From positions 1 to 64,000 of the forward strand of contig MWYZ01000038.1 of assembly GCA_002050365.1 (NCBI GenBank): a DNA stretch of 64,000 nucleotides. The letters are read 5' to 3'. Shown in pieces: positions 48,558-60,300 of the stretch (position 1 is its first letter; every line of letters begins with the position of its first letter). The notes under the pieces were generated by a model. The model was not told the origin of the DNA and did no database searches. It saw only the letters and a list, made by a program, of their open reading frames with translations. The translations under genes and the position numbers were made by a program. The stretch is from Acidobacteria bacterium 28-1 (lineage in GTDB: Bacteria; Acidobacteriota; Blastocatellia; Pyrinomonadales; Pyrinomonadaceae).

Positions 48558-48586
48558 AAAAGGAGCGTGTTTATTCACGCTCCCAA
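48558..48586 (-). terminator. Stem-loop terminator downstream of the peptidase gene
   Basis: ggagcgtgtttattcacgctcc. Confidence 0.7.
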
Positions 48587-48610
48587 GAAATTTGTAATTT
48601 CAAAATTACT

Positions 48611-48886
48611 TTATGCTGAGTAATTAAAATTGAGGAACAAATGCGTTCGGAAACTGAAATATCCCGTCTCGGCAAGCGTGGCATTTATTCCCGTAGTGGT
48701 CACATTTGTTGCACTGACTACCGTCAATGATTGCAACCCAGCTCCGGCGTTCACATGGTTAACCGCCACCGAGCCCGATCCGCTTGACACTCCAAAGGAA
48801 ACGATACCACCTGGGAATAGGTCTCCCTCAGTCACCGTCGTGAATGGGGTGCAAATCTGCGATTTCGGAGTTGGCGTCGGCGTTGG
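48611..48886 (-). pseudogene. C-terminal domain cut off from the S8 peptidase by an in-frame stop
   Basis: Same frame as the 48887-51115 ORF: ...FPTP*PTPTPTPKSQICTPFTTVTEGDLFPGGIVSFGVSS...; stop TAA at 48889-48887. Confidence 0.7.
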
Positions 48887-51115
48887 TTAAGGTGTCGGAA
48901 ATGACGCAACACCGCTTGCTACCAGCGCATAATCAGCGTCAATCACGTCAGTTTCCGCGCGTGCGTCTTGCACCAATTCCGCTGCGGTTACTTCTATCGT
49001 CCAATTTCCCCCTTCCGGAGTTTGTATAAACACATTTTCTACCGTGTCCACAATGTTTGCTGTGCCGCCGGGAGTTGACCACATTCCGCCGCCCACACCG
49101 AGACCATTGTTGCCGTGATAAACGTCGCCGTTCGGAGCGGTAACTTTCAGCGACAAATCGTTTATTCGCGCTCTGGTGGCTGACGGACTGCCCATCGGGT
49201 CGGCGTAAACCATCGTTATTTTGAGCGGGTCGGTGCTGCCCGATGCAACCGTTACCGTATAAGACGTGGTTTGCAGATTCGTCAGCACGTCGGCTTCGTT
49301 GACAATCAACATTCGATCGCGAAGGTTGTAAAGATTTGTTAAATCGGCTCGTCCGAAACCCTGCCGAACACGCGTTATGTTCGTTCCGGGAATCGTCATA
49401 TCCCATTGAATGGCGGTATTAATCATTACGGCTTTGGCGGTTGTCATATGCGGTGCGCTTTCAAAAACAGTTGCGCCGGTCGGATTGCCGAAAATGCCGT
49501 TGTGCCACATTTGAAAGAAAATACCGAAATGTCCAGCAGTAATCGGTGTCGCCGAACTCGTGCCGTTAAAACCTGCCGTGTAAGCGGTGGTTGAGCTGCT
49601 GGTAGTGGTGAAGATATTGTCGTAAAAATGAGCCAGCTCCGGTTTGAGTCGCCCGTCAGCAGCCGGTCCGACGCTCGCACCTGTCCAACGGTCGTCGGTT
49701 AAAGTTGCAGTGTTGTAATGGGTGATGCCGCCGATGGAAACGACGTTTTTCGCCCACGCTTGCGGACGTGATTGTTGATTGCCGGAGTTGCTTTGCGAAT
49801 TGAGCAGAACGAAATCGTTGATAAATAGAATATCGTCCATCTCCGCGGAAATAGTGTTATACGCCGTCGTCAACGAACTGCCCCAACTGTTTGATTGATA
49901 AACTGCTCTATACGGCTTTTGTTTAAGTTCGGCAGTGTGCGTGTAACGGTTGCCGCCGACATAATTGTTATAGCTCGCCATGATGCCTTGCGCTTCTGGC
50001 AACATTCCGCGTCCTTGCGGATTTGCCGTGCCGCGTCCGAAATTGATGCCGTAGGTCGCCGTACCATGACTGTCAACGCCAAACGTGCCGTGCAGAAGCG
50101 GAGCTAAACCCGAATTAAAATCGACGTGGGTAGTCAGGAAACCACCGTCCATCACTTCAGCCCGAACGCCTTCACCTCTAAAGCCGAGCGTTGTTTCGAT
50201 AAAATTCGCGCCGCCGATGGCTCGCACAATATCCATATCCGGTTCGGGTGCGCTCCACCGGTCAATAAATAAAACATCCGTTTCATCTGCTAAAGCGAGC
50301 AGTTGCCCAGCCGTCAGCGTGGCTTCCATTCTGAAACCTTCCTTAATTATTAATTCAACTTTGCCGCCGAGCGTCTGAATGCGCTGGGCGAGTTTGCCCT
50401 GCATAAATTGTCCGCGTTCCAAAACCATAATGTTGTAACGCATCGTTGGTAAGCTATCATTCGCTAAACCTTGACGCAGATATTCTTCGAGTTTATAAGC
50501 CGGTTGATACCGTCCGACCCACCGCACATACGGCAGATTCTCCACCGATTGTTTGGTTTCACCATCCATTTTGACAAGGTAAGAATGATTCGGCAGATAA
50601 ATATAAGTTTTGCCGCCTAAAGCCTGAATCGCATCGCTGTATTCTTTGAGCGGCTGCGTCACAAACTGGACGATATAAGTGTTCTCGGCATCGGCACTGT
50701 TTTTCGCCGTCAAAGCATCGGTCGTCGTCGGAACTTCCACCAAGGGGTCGAAGTTCGCATACCGCAGAAGCATTTCGTAAGAAGTTTCTTGAGTTTTTAC
50801 AATCGTCTTGCCATCCAAACTAATGGCGTAAAACGGCGATTTGCTTCCGCTTTGGCCTTCTTCCTGCCAAGTGAAGACTTTTGTATTTGATTGCGGCAAT
50901 TCTATTACTCGTGCATCGGTAATTGCCCGCGCCGAGCGGTAAAACGTGCCTAATTCGCCCGCGCTCATCGCAAATTGATTATTCTCCTGATTGATTTTCA
51001 ACTCCATCGGTTGATTGGCACGGGCAGTATTCATTGTTTGAAGAACGACAATCATCAAAAGCATCACGGCTAAAGATAAAAAAAACCATCGGTTCGATTT
51101 TCGGATATATTTCAT
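48887..51115 (-). CDS. Subtilisin-like S8 serine peptidase
   Basis: AEVMDGGFLTTHVDF (Asp), HGTFGVDSHGTATYGINFG (His), AGFNGTSSATPITAGHFG (Ser). Confidence 0.88.
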   Translation of the reverse strand: MKYIRKSNRWFFLSLAVMLLMIVVLQTMNTARANQPMELKINQENNQFAMSAGELGTFYRSARAITDARVIELPQSNTKVFTWQEEGQSGSKSPFYAISLDGKTIVKTQETSYEMLLRYANFDPLVEVPTTTDALTAKNSADAENTYIVQFVTQPLKEYSDAIQALGGKTYIYLPNHSYLVKMDGETKQSVENLPYVRWVGRYQPAYKLEEYLRQGLANDSLPTMRYNIMVLERGQFMQGKLAQRIQTLGGKVELIIKEGFRMEATLTAGQLLALADETDVLFIDRWSAPEPDMDIVRAIGGANFIETTLGFRGEGVRAEVMDGGFLTTHVDFNSGLAPLLHGTFGVDSHGTATYGINFGRGTANPQGRGMLPEAQGIMASYNNYVGGNRYTHTAELKQKPYRAVYQSNSWGSSLTTAYNTISAEMDDILFINDFVLLNSQSNSGNQQSRPQAWAKNVVSIGGITHYNTATLTDDRWTGASVGPAADGRLKPELAHFYDNIFTTTSSSTTAYTAGFNGTSSATPITAGHFGIFFQMWHNGIFGNPTGATVFESAPHMTTAKAVMINTAIQWDMTIPGTNITRVRQGFGRADLTNLYNLRDRMLIVNEADVLTNLQTTSYTVTVASGSTDPLKITMVYADPMGSPSATRARINDLSLKVTAPNGDVYHGNNGLGVGGGMWSTPGGTANIVDTVENVFIQTPEGGNWTIEVTAAELVQDARAETDVIDADYALVASGVASFPTP

Positions 51116-51430
51116 TTTTTATTTCCTATAATTTATTTCGCTGTTGGCAAGCGATTGAAAGAATAAGTTTTCCACCTTTATTCTTTGAGCCTCATTTGAA
51201 TTAACTTTGCACGCACAAAGTCCGTTTAACAAATAAAAATGTGTATTCAAGCGTTATATCGAAATTGGCACTTCAAATTTTATTTGTTTCAGAAAATAAT
51301 ACTTCGCTTCTTTTTGAGATTTGTTTCGAGTATTCGAGTTAAAGATGAATAAATGTTACGACATTTTCCCTATTTTCGTAAAGCGAAAAAAGCAAAATAT
51401 CAAATTATTTTAGCTTGCATCAAATCACAA

Positions 51431-51458
51431 ATAAAAAGACGGTCAAAGCCGTCTTACC
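51431..51458. terminator. Stem-loop terminator
   Basis: aaaaagacggtcaaagccgtctta. Confidence 0.6.
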
Positions 51459-51484
51459 TAACTATTCAAAATTTCATAATAAAG

Positions 51485-51841
51485 TTATGCTGAAAACGAA
51501 GTTCCGCAACCGCAGCCGCCAGTCGCATTTGGGTTTTCAAACGTAAAACCAGAACCCATCATATTCGATGTGTAATCAACTTGTATACCATTTAAATATT
51601 GTGCGCTGAACATATCTACAAAAAGGCGCACGCCTTCCTGTTCGACGATAAAATCGCCGGTTTTCGATTCTTCTTCGATGTTCAAACTATATTGAAAACC
51701 CGAACAACCGCCCGGCACGACTCTAACGCGAAGTCCCGCCGTTTCCGGCAAATCCTCTTCACTCGTCATAAACGTTTTAATTTCTTTCGCCGCGTTCGGC
51801 GTTACCTTGATTTCAACCGATGGTGCTGCAACTGCTGACAT
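51485..51841 (-). CDS. Iron-sulfur cluster insertion protein (ErpA/IscA/HesB family)
   Basis: LRVRVVPGGCSGFQYSLNIEEE...NATGGCGCGTSFS. Confidence 0.93.
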   Translation of the reverse strand: MSAVAAPSVEIKVTPNAAKEIKTFMTSEEDLPETAGLRVRVVPGGCSGFQYSLNIEEESKTGDFIVEQEGVRLFVDMFSAQYLNGIQVDYTSNMMGSGFTFENPNATGGCGCGTSFSA

Positions 51842-51902
51842 TTTTATAATCTCCTTATCAATAATTTCAAAGGATTCGGCTGAAGGCGAATCCTTACTTT
51901 AA

Positions 51903-52095
51903 TGTCAATTTTACACGGACAATTTGAAAAGCACAAGCTAAAAATCGGCGCGGCTGCCGGCATCGCAACGCGGGGCAAAATCGAAAAATTATTTGCTCCG
52001 GCAGTCAGCGTGTTGCACCGGACGGCAAGATCGACTTTTTTGTCGCGGTTAAAATCGCCAACGGTCATAAATGCCGGCGAATTAGTCACGATCAC
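51903..52095 (-). pseudogene. FG-GAP/VCBS repeat fragment
   Basis: VIVTNSPAFMTVGDFNRDKKVDLAVRCNTLTAGANNFSILPRVAMPAAAPIF, without a full gene around it. Confidence 0.55.
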
Positions 52096-52126
52096 GGAAA
52101 ATGTCTTCTGTTTTCTGTCTTCTGCC

Positions 52127-53557
52127 TTACACCATAAATCCCAAATCCGAACCGCTAAAACTATTAATATTTGGGAAGACGAGCGGAATGTCGTTTTGGG
52201 AAAGCCCGAACCAACGCGCTAACGTGGCGGCATATTGTTCGACCGACACTGACGGAATCAACCTGCCGCGTGTTTCGGCATCGTCGGGTCCGGCGTTGAC
52301 TAAAGTCGGAAAAATTGTTCCGTTAGCCGTCGGTCTGCCGTAGAAATTTCCGCCGAGAACCGAGCCGCCCAACACGAGATGATGTCCGCCCCAAGCGTGG
52401 TCTGTGCCAACGCCCGAACCCGAACCCGACGGGTTTAGCGTCCGGTTAAAATCGCTCATCGTAAAAGTCGTTACGTCCGCCGAAATTCCTTGCGCCACCG
52501 TTTCATCGTAAAACGCCTTCAACGCTTGGCTAACTTGCGTCCATAAACTCGCGTGATTCGTCAACTGATTGCCGTGCGTGTCGAAACCGCCTAGTTGGAC
52601 GTAGAAAACTTGACGGCTCATATTCAGTTGAGAGCGAAACTTCATCAATTTTGCCACTTGCTGGAGCTGATTGCCGAGTGAGGTATTCGGAAATGTCACG
52701 GTCAATGCCGGGTCGCTGCTCAGTTGCTGGCTGACGTTGATTGCCTGCTGCGTTAAAGTGCTGGCAGCTTGCGTCAACGTATAATTCAAATCGGCTTGCC
52801 GGATATTGTTCATCGCCGTGCGCCGTGCAAAATCATCGGTTGCCGTGCCGAATCCGTTCAAAGTCAAAAGTTGATTGAGCGGTGTCGGCGCGGGCGCGAC
52901 GATGAGCGGCGTTGAATTATTGCCGACGGCAAAAACATTTGCGCCGCTCGACAATTGGCTAATCATCGGGATCGCCGCGCCGCCGTTCTGATTTGCCGTG
53001 CGGTCTGAAAGCCGTCCGCCCCAGCCGGTCGGCGAACTGTAGTTGGAAATCGCGGTTTTAAATTGTTCGACTTGGTTTGTGTGCGAAAATAGCTGCATCG
53101 GACGCGCCGCGCCGGATTGATATTGCGCTCTGGTGAGCGTCTGCATTAACGTTCCAACGTTACAGACGACGGCAAGTTTATTTTGTCCCCAAAGCGTGTG
53201 CAAATCGGTCATACTCGGATGAAAACCGTAAGTCTGACCGCTCAAAGAAGCGGGTGAAATTGAAAGCAGACTGCTGCGGGCAATTGCCAAACCTTGCGAT
53301 TGCCGCGCCGCCGCATATTGCCCGTAACCCGCGTCGTAATTCGGAATAACCGTATTGTTGCTGTCATTACCGCCCGCCAGAAAAACGCAGACGAGAGCTT
53401 TGTAATTGCCGCCGCTCGCGTTATCAGTTTCCTTATCCTGCGCGAGCGCGTTGATTAAACCGAAATGACGCATCTGCGTCGCCAATGCCGCCATACTCAA
53501 AGCCCGGCAGGATGTTTTTAAGAATTCTCTTCTATCTTTCATAACTGTAATACTCAA
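52127..53557 (-). CDS. DUF1501-domain protein
   Basis: RREFLKTSCRALSMAAL leader; ALVCVFLAGGNDSNNTVIPN; QLGGFDTHGNQ; SDFNRTLNPSGSGSGVGTDHAWGGHHLVLGG. Confidence 0.92.
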   Translation of the reverse strand: MSITVMKDRREFLKTSCRALSMAALATQMRHFGLINALAQDKETDNASGGNYKALVCVFLAGGNDSNNTVIPNYDAGYGQYAAARQSQGLAIARSSLLSISPASLSGQTYGFHPSMTDLHTLWGQNKLAVVCNVGTLMQTLTRAQYQSGAARPMQLFSHTNQVEQFKTAISNYSSPTGWGGRLSDRTANQNGGAAIPMISQLSSGANVFAVGNNSTPLIVAPAPTPLNQLLTLNGFGTATDDFARRTAMNNIRQADLNYTLTQAASTLTQQAINVSQQLSSDPALTVTFPNTSLGNQLQQVAKLMKFRSQLNMSRQVFYVQLGGFDTHGNQLTNHASLWTQVSQALKAFYDETVAQGISADVTTFTMSDFNRTLNPSGSGSGVGTDHAWGGHHLVLGGSVLGGNFYGRPTANGTIFPTLVNAGPDDAETRGRLIPSVSVEQYAATLARWFGLSQNDIPLVFPNINSFSGSDLGFMV

Positions 53558-53584
53558 AAAATTTGTTTTAATAAACTCCGATGC

Positions 53585-54544
53585 CTATCTATAGGGCATA
53601 TTCGGAACGGGAACGTCGTCCGGACTACCGAATTGGATACCGATTAAAGTTTCAAAATCAGCCCCTAAGATATACCAATATTGATTACTTGGACGATAGA
53701 CGGCGATGTTTGCACCGCCGATATTATCGTAATCTGCCGGAACGGGAATATCAGTTCCCGTTCCGAAGTTATACGCGCTGACGGTTTGGTATGTGTCAAA
53801 ATTGCTTTCCCAGATATACCAAGTGCCGGTACTCGGTCGAAACACAGCTAAATCTGTTATTCCGTCGTCATTATAATCTTCCGGGACTATACGGTCTCCA
53901 GTTGCGCCAAATCGGTAGACAGCGGGAACGTCGCCATCTTTTAACAAATACCAAGTGCCGTTAACCGGTCGATAAACAGCCAGATTGAGACCGCCTTGTA
54001 AAGTATAAAATCCCGGAACAGGTATATCTCCGCTTGTTCCCCAGAATTTAGTCGTTAGAGTGTTATTCGAACTATTAAGAATGAACCATGCGCCATTTCT
54101 AAACACGGCTATATCAGCTTTTTGGTCATTATCGTAGTCCATCGAAACAGGACGGTCAGTGCTGATGCCAAATTGAGTTGATTGAAATGTATTTCCGTAA
54201 TCGCCGGAAATATACCAAAAGGAATTACCGGGTCGCCAGACGGCAATATTACACACAGCCGGGTCAAGGTAAAATTGTGGAACAGGTATATCGCCGGCTG
54301 TTCCAAAGGTAAAAGATGCTTCTCTTTCTCTGGAACTAAAAAGTATTCGCCAGGTTCCGTTATTATATAAAGACAAGTCGGCTTTTTGGTCGCCGTCAAA
54401 ATCATATGGCGTCCGATTGGGAAAATTATTTTTTAAATCCGGTTGAGCAGATGACTCGCACAAATATACCTGAAACAACATTATCAACAGATAAATAGTC
54501 ATGTAAATTGCTTTAACCAACCGACGAGATTTACTATTTTTCAC
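53585..54544 (-). CDS. Secreted FG-GAP/VCBS-repeat protein
   Basis: Repeats such as DYNDDGITDLAVFRPSTGTWYIWESN and DYDNDQKADIAVFRNGAWFIL. Confidence 0.82.
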   Translation of the reverse strand: MKNSKSRRLVKAIYMTIYLLIMLFQVYLCESSAQPDLKNNFPNRTPYDFDGDQKADLSLYNNGTWRILFSSREREASFTFGTAGDIPVPQFYLDPAVCNIAVWRPGNSFWYISGDYGNTFQSTQFGISTDRPVSMDYDNDQKADIAVFRNGAWFILNSSNNTLTTKFWGTSGDIPVPGFYTLQGGLNLAVYRPVNGTWYLLKDGDVPAVYRFGATGDRIVPEDYNDDGITDLAVFRPSTGTWYIWESNFDTYQTVSAYNFGTGTDIPVPADYDNIGGANIAVYRPSNQYWYILGADFETLIGIQFGSPDDVPVPNMPYR

Positions 54545-54588
54545 ATATTCTCCCCGAATATAAATTCCGTTTGTCTTTGTACAAAAAA

Positions 54589-56802
54589 TTATCTCAACAC
54601 TTGGTATTGTGACGAAGTAGTAATCAAATAAATCACCGTTTGCGTTCGCCGGAGCGGATTATTTGACGCAACGGCTTGGACGGCGGTTAAAATTTCGTTT
54701 CGGACGACGGGCGACATCGCGCCGTGCATCAATTCCCGGTTGAGCGTGTCAACCAGTAATGTTCCGGTTAAATCGGACTGTGCCAAAGTCAGGTAGCGAG
54801 TCAGATTAACTCTCGTTCCGCAAGGGATTTGATTCTGAGTTATTGTCTGATTCTGAATTATCGTAATGCCGGTTGCTCCGTTCGTTCCGGGTCCAAACAT
54901 TTGATGAATAAAATTCGGGCGTTTTAAAGCCGTGCCGGTTGTCAAAATAGCAAATTCCGGCGCGAACAAATTAGTGTTCGGCAAAGTATAATCGAGCGAG
55001 TAATAATTAAACACCGACGGCGGATTAAAAACGTCCTGGTCAAGCGCAATTGTCACACCGTTGATAACGCCGTCGCTCAATCCGTTACAATTTGCTGGCG
55101 CACCAATGTTTGCTGTTGGTGAAAACGGACGCAAAACATTTGTCACAAACAACACCGGCTCTTTCAAATGTCCGTAGTCGGGATCGCTTTTGTTGTTGCC
55201 GCGGGCTTCCGGATCAAGCAGAATTGCGCGAATGACTCGTCCCAGATTGCCGCGGTCAATACCGCCGCCCAATTGGTCGTTAAAAACGTCGGCGACTCGT
55301 TTAACATAGGCTGAGGTCGGATTGCTGGTAACGAATTGCTGAATTAAAAGTTTACTGATAAAAGGCGCAACATTCGGATGATAAAAGATATTATCCAACG
55401 CCGCTTCAAAATCCTGCTCGCCGGTCTGTCCGGCGGGAATCGTCGAAACTGCTCCCGGATAACTCAAAATCTGTTTCGCCGTTTGATCGTGATTCGCCGC
55501 TCTAAGCAGCATCGGGTCTTTAAAGTTAGGCGTTCCCTGAGTCCGATTCGGACAAACTGCCGTATCTTCACAAAAACTCCAGCCGGTGAAAACTTTGGTA
55601 AAACCGTTGACGGTTGCCTGATCGTAAGTCGGAATGCGATTGCCCTGCGAATCGAGCATCGGGGTTCCGTCCGGGTTGAGCATATCCAGACCGATGCTGA
55701 ATAATTGCAAAATTTCGCGGGCATAATTTTCGTTCGGACTCTGGCGCGTGCTGATTGCCATATCCAGATAGTTGCCCATCGCCGGGTTTAATGTGATGTC
55801 TTTGAGCAAATCGCGATAATTGCCGAAAGCGTGCCGGTCGAGGACTTGCAAATACGGAAGCATACGGCTCGGCTGAACGGTTTCGCGTCCCGACACGACG
55901 AAGATCTGGTGCAACGCCCACGCTGCGCGTCGCCGCAACTGCTGGTCTTCGCCGTAGAGAGCTTCGCGGAAAAACCAATTCTGGAGCGGGTACATCGAGT
56001 AATTGTCGCGTTGACAAATCACGTCGCACGTGCTCGGAATAGCCACCGGTTGAAGCTGCAAATTCGGGTAAGGAAACGTTGAAAAACGCAATCCATTATT
56101 GGCATCACGCTTTTGTTCCATCTGTTGAAAAATCCAGGTCGAATAGCTTGTGCGCCGCAGTTGATTTTCGAGCGTCGCATTCGGTCCGAACGTCGCTTGC
56201 TCCATAAACCGCACGCGGTCGCCCGTAAATGGCAAGCCGACCGAATCAATCTGCTCAATACGCGGCGGTCTGTCAGGCATCGGAGTCGGTTGTGCGCCCT
56301 CGTCGTCTTTAAGTCCGTCGCCTTCGTGTCCGATGGCGACGCGCACCCGATTACTCGCCATACCGCGCCAGTTGACGCGAAGCAAAACATCGCCCACATC
56401 GCCCATTCCGCTGTGCAGTTTTAAGGTCAAAGCATAAACCCATTTGCGCTCGGCGGTTGGCGCGAGCGAAACGATTTGGAGCGGATAGCGATAATGTCGT
56501 CCGTCTTCCGCGTCGGCGCGAAAAGCGGTCATGCCTTCGTCGGACAATAATTCGATGTTGGTAATGAAAACAGTAATGCGCGTTTTCGCGCCCGGCTGGA
56601 AAACGTGAGTGGTTGAATTGAGTCCTTGCCTCATCGAAACGGCGGTCAAAGCCCGCGTCGAATTCGCTTGGCTGATAACAATCGGGGCGGCATCAATGTT
56701 TTCTTCAGCCAAAACTGTCGAAACGCTTAAAGCCAAACAAAACAAACCGCCGAGCAGCACTAACGAGCGCAAGCGGGGGCGATTATTGAATTCAGACGAC
56801 AT
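54589..56802 (-). CDS. DUF1800-domain protein
   Basis: FMEQATFGPN, LRRRAAWALHQIFVVSG, NENYAREILQLFSIGLDMLNPDG, EPVLFVTNVLRPF; partner of DUF1501. Confidence 0.9.
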   Translation of the reverse strand: MSSEFNNRPRLRSLVLLGGLFCLALSVSTVLAEENIDAAPIVISQANSTRALTAVSMRQGLNSTTHVFQPGAKTRITVFITNIELLSDEGMTAFRADAEDGRHYRYPLQIVSLAPTAERKWVYALTLKLHSGMGDVGDVLLRVNWRGMASNRVRVAIGHEGDGLKDDEGAQPTPMPDRPPRIEQIDSVGLPFTGDRVRFMEQATFGPNATLENQLRRTSYSTWIFQQMEQKRDANNGLRFSTFPYPNLQLQPVAIPSTCDVICQRDNYSMYPLQNWFFREALYGEDQQLRRRAAWALHQIFVVSGRETVQPSRMLPYLQVLDRHAFGNYRDLLKDITLNPAMGNYLDMAISTRQSPNENYAREILQLFSIGLDMLNPDGTPMLDSQGNRIPTYDQATVNGFTKVFTGWSFCEDTAVCPNRTQGTPNFKDPMLLRAANHDQTAKQILSYPGAVSTIPAGQTGEQDFEAALDNIFYHPNVAPFISKLLIQQFVTSNPTSAYVKRVADVFNDQLGGGIDRGNLGRVIRAILLDPEARGNNKSDPDYGHLKEPVLFVTNVLRPFSPTANIGAPANCNGLSDGVINGVTIALDQDVFNPPSVFNYYSLDYTLPNTNLFAPEFAILTTGTALKRPNFIHQMFGPGTNGATGITIIQNQTITQNQIPCGTRVNLTRYLTLAQSDLTGTLLVDTLNRELMHGAMSPVVRNEILTAVQAVASNNPLRRTQTVIYLITTSSQYQVLR

Positions 56803-57351
56803 TTAAAGTTCCTCCTCCTAAAATTTACATTTTGAACGACATCGTAAATTTGAGAACCGGTTAATTTTGTTTTACGCTTTGAAACGATTTACTACAGACA
56901 TTTCCGAATGAATAGTCAAAAATAGCATCAAAAAATCGTCGGCGAACGTGACCTTACAATCACAAATGTAAGAAAAAAATTCTAATGAGATATGCCGATT
57001 TGATATTAAAATAGTATAATAGAAGTAATTTTTATAACTCTTTTTTAAAAAAAAAGCAAATTTTTTCGATAAAAGTCTTGACCAAATTAAAAAAAAGGGA
57101 TAATAATTCTCCGATAACACTTTTTTTAATTTACATTTATGCCAATCTAATTTGATGTTTGTCGCACCTCAAGCGTAAGTAGTCTACCAAAATTAAGAGA
57201 AGGTTTAGAGTCTAAACTTTAGTTTGCCTTCACTCAATAGAAAATATGATAAATCGCCGACTCTGAACTTTATTATTGAATTTTTAGCCAAACTTAATTT
57301 TGCTCGCTTACTTAATTTCGAGCATTTGTAATTGGTTTTAAGGGAAAGTCA

Positions 57352-60300
57352 ATGAAAAAAAAATCTCCTACCGTTTTCGTTCGCAGTCCGAACATATTTG
57401 TGTTGTGTTTCGCATTTTTAATTGCGCTCGGTTTGCTTGCCGCCCAGTTTCGTCCAGTTGCGGTCAACGCACAGCCGGACGAAGCGAGTCCGACGAGCGT
57501 TCAATTCAACGAAAACTTTGACGGCGTAACTGCGCCGCAGCTTCCTATTGGCTGGACGACTGCTGTAACCGGAACAACTGCGCTGCCATTTGCTACCGTA
57601 ACAAACCGACCGGATACGCCGCCGAACTCGGTTTATACAAACGACCCGGCTATTATCAGCAGTTCCGAAATCGTGTCGCCATCCGTCAGAATCGGCAGCA
57701 ATTTGCCCAAACTAATTTTCCGCCACGCCTTCAACACTGAAAGCGGATTTGACGGCGGAGTTTTGGAAATAAAAATCGGAAATGGTAATTTTCAAGATAT
57801 TCTCGCGGCGGGCGGTAGTTTTCAAACGGGTGCTTACCGTGTTGAGCCTCTCAGGAGTGATTTTGAAAATCCGCTTGGCGGGCGGCGTGCTTGGACCGGA
57901 TTAAGCGCCGGAAGCGTTGCAAACCCGACTTTCATTACAACCGAGATTAATCTCCCGGTTGCCGCTTATCGTCAATTGGTGCAATTTCGCTGGCGACACG
58001 GCTCGGACAGAGTCTTTGCGGCTGAGGGAGTGAGTGGTTGGTGGATTGACACAATTCAAGTAACAAACGATATTTCCGGCGAGAATAACAACGCGATTAC
58101 AATTCCGTTTACCGGTTTGACTTCGCCTTATCCTTCGGAAATAAACATCGCCAATCTGGACGGATTGGTCAAGGGCGTTCAAGTCAATTTAAAAAACTTC
58201 AATCATACGTCGCCCGATGATGTTGATTTAATGCTGGTCGCTCCGAACGGACGAAAAGTCATTCTGATGTCGGATGTCGGCGGAACAAATCCGGTCAGCA
58301 ATCTTAATTTGTCTTTCGATGACACGGCAACCGCTTCGCTGCCTGACGACGACGCGATTGTTGACGGCAGCTATAAACCGACGAACTTTGAGCCGAACGA
58401 TGATTTTCCTTTACCCGCGCCGCAAGGCGAACCGACCGGCGCAATGCTCGCTGCTTTTAACGGCTCGAATCCCAACGGCGCGTGGAAGCTGTTTCTGGTT
58501 GACGACGATTACGGAAATAATATCGCAAATGCCGGAAATATTTCCGGCGGCTGGAACATTGTCATCCAAACATCAACTAATTTAATCAACATTCCGACCA
58601 TCGGCGCGGCAGAACCGTATCCATCGCAAGTTACAATTAGCGGTTTGCAAGGCTCGGTAACAAAAGCCGTCGTAACCTTGAAAAATTTCAGTCATCTCGC
58701 GCCGGACGATGTTGATGTCCTGCTCGTCGCGCCGAACGGACGCAGAATCGTTTTGATGTCGGATGTCGGCGGCAATACGGAGGTCGGCGGGCTGAATTTG
58801 GTTTTCGATGATGCCGCCGCAAATTCACTACCTGATGATGAGCCGCTTGTTTCGGGAACCTATAAGCCGACGAATTTTGAAACAGATGATGTTTTTCCCG
58901 CACCTGCGCCGACCGGCGCACCGACGGCAACAACACTTGACGCTCTTAACGGTTCGCCCGCCAACGGCGTTTGGAAACTTTACGTCGTGGACGATAACGG
59001 CGAAAACTTTGGAAGCGTGGCGGAGGGTTTTAGCCTTGATTTAACGACTTCGACTTCTGCCTGCGCGTTCACGATTACACCGACCGGACAGGGTTTTCCA
59101 ATAACCGGCGGAACGGGCAGTTTTACCGTTAATATGCCGTCGGGCTGTCCGTGGACAGCTTCGACTAATTCGAATTTTGTCAACATCACTTCGGGCGCCA
59201 GCGGCGAAGGCATCGGCACAATCAATTTTACCGTCCAGCCGAATATGATTGGCGGACGCACCGGTTCGATAGTCGTAACGAACGGCGTTTTCTCGCAGAC
59301 ATTTTTGATTCAGCAGCCGTCGGGCTGTCCGTTCGCTTTGGGAAATAGCGTGCAGAATGTTTCCGCGAGCGGCGGAACGGGGACAATTTCCGTTACCGCC
59401 GGTGCGGCGTGCGTTTATCAAGCGGCGAGCAACGTCCCTTGGATTCAAATCACGAGCGCATCGCAAACCGGCAACGGCACGGTAACTTTCACCGTTTTGC
59501 CGAACCCGACGACGGTTTTGCGGAGCGGCACAATCACCATCGGAGCAAGAACCTTCACCGTAAATCAAGCGGCTGGCTCAAACGCGCGGCGATTCGATTT
59601 TGACGGCGACGGCAAAGCCGACGTTTCCATATTCCGTCCGTCAAACGGCACTTGGTATATTTTGAACAGCCAAAACAATGCTTTGTCGGCGGCGCAATTC
59701 GGCATCTCCACCGACAAACTTGTTCCGGCTGATTACGACGGCGACGGACGAACCGACTTTGCCGTTTTCCGCAACGGAACTTGGTATTTGCTCAGAAGTA
59801 ATTTAGGTTTCACGGCAGTGGAGTTCGGCGCGGCAAGCGATGTTCCCGTCGCAGGCGATTACGACGGCGACGGTAAAGCCGACATTGCCGTGTGGCGACC
59901 GGCGGACGGAAATTGGTACGTCATTCGGAGCAGTAACAACAATTTGCAAGCGACAATTTTCGGCGCGGTGACTGACAAACCTGTTCCCTCTGATTACGAC
60001 GGCGACGGCAAAACGGACATCGCGGTTTATCGCGGGGGCGCAAACGCGACTTGGTTTGCCTTACAAAGCGGTAATAATTCGGTTGTCAACCGCCCGTTCG
60101 GAACGAGCGGCGATATTGCCGTTCCCGCCGATTTTGACGGTGACGGGCGCGACGATTTTGCGGTTTTCCGTCCGTCGAACGGCACTTGGTATTTTGTTTC
60201 AAACGATCAAACAGGCAATTTCGGCGCAAGACAATTCGGCGCGGCGGGCGACATTCCGGCGGCGGCTGATTACAACGGCGACGGACGCGCCGACATCGCT

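Noticed and set aside
57076-57106. TTGACC - 17 bp - TAATAA promoter-like sequence upstream of the P-domain/BACON gene
   Set aside because: Lies ~250 bp from the start codon in very AT-rich DNA where such matches are expected by chance.
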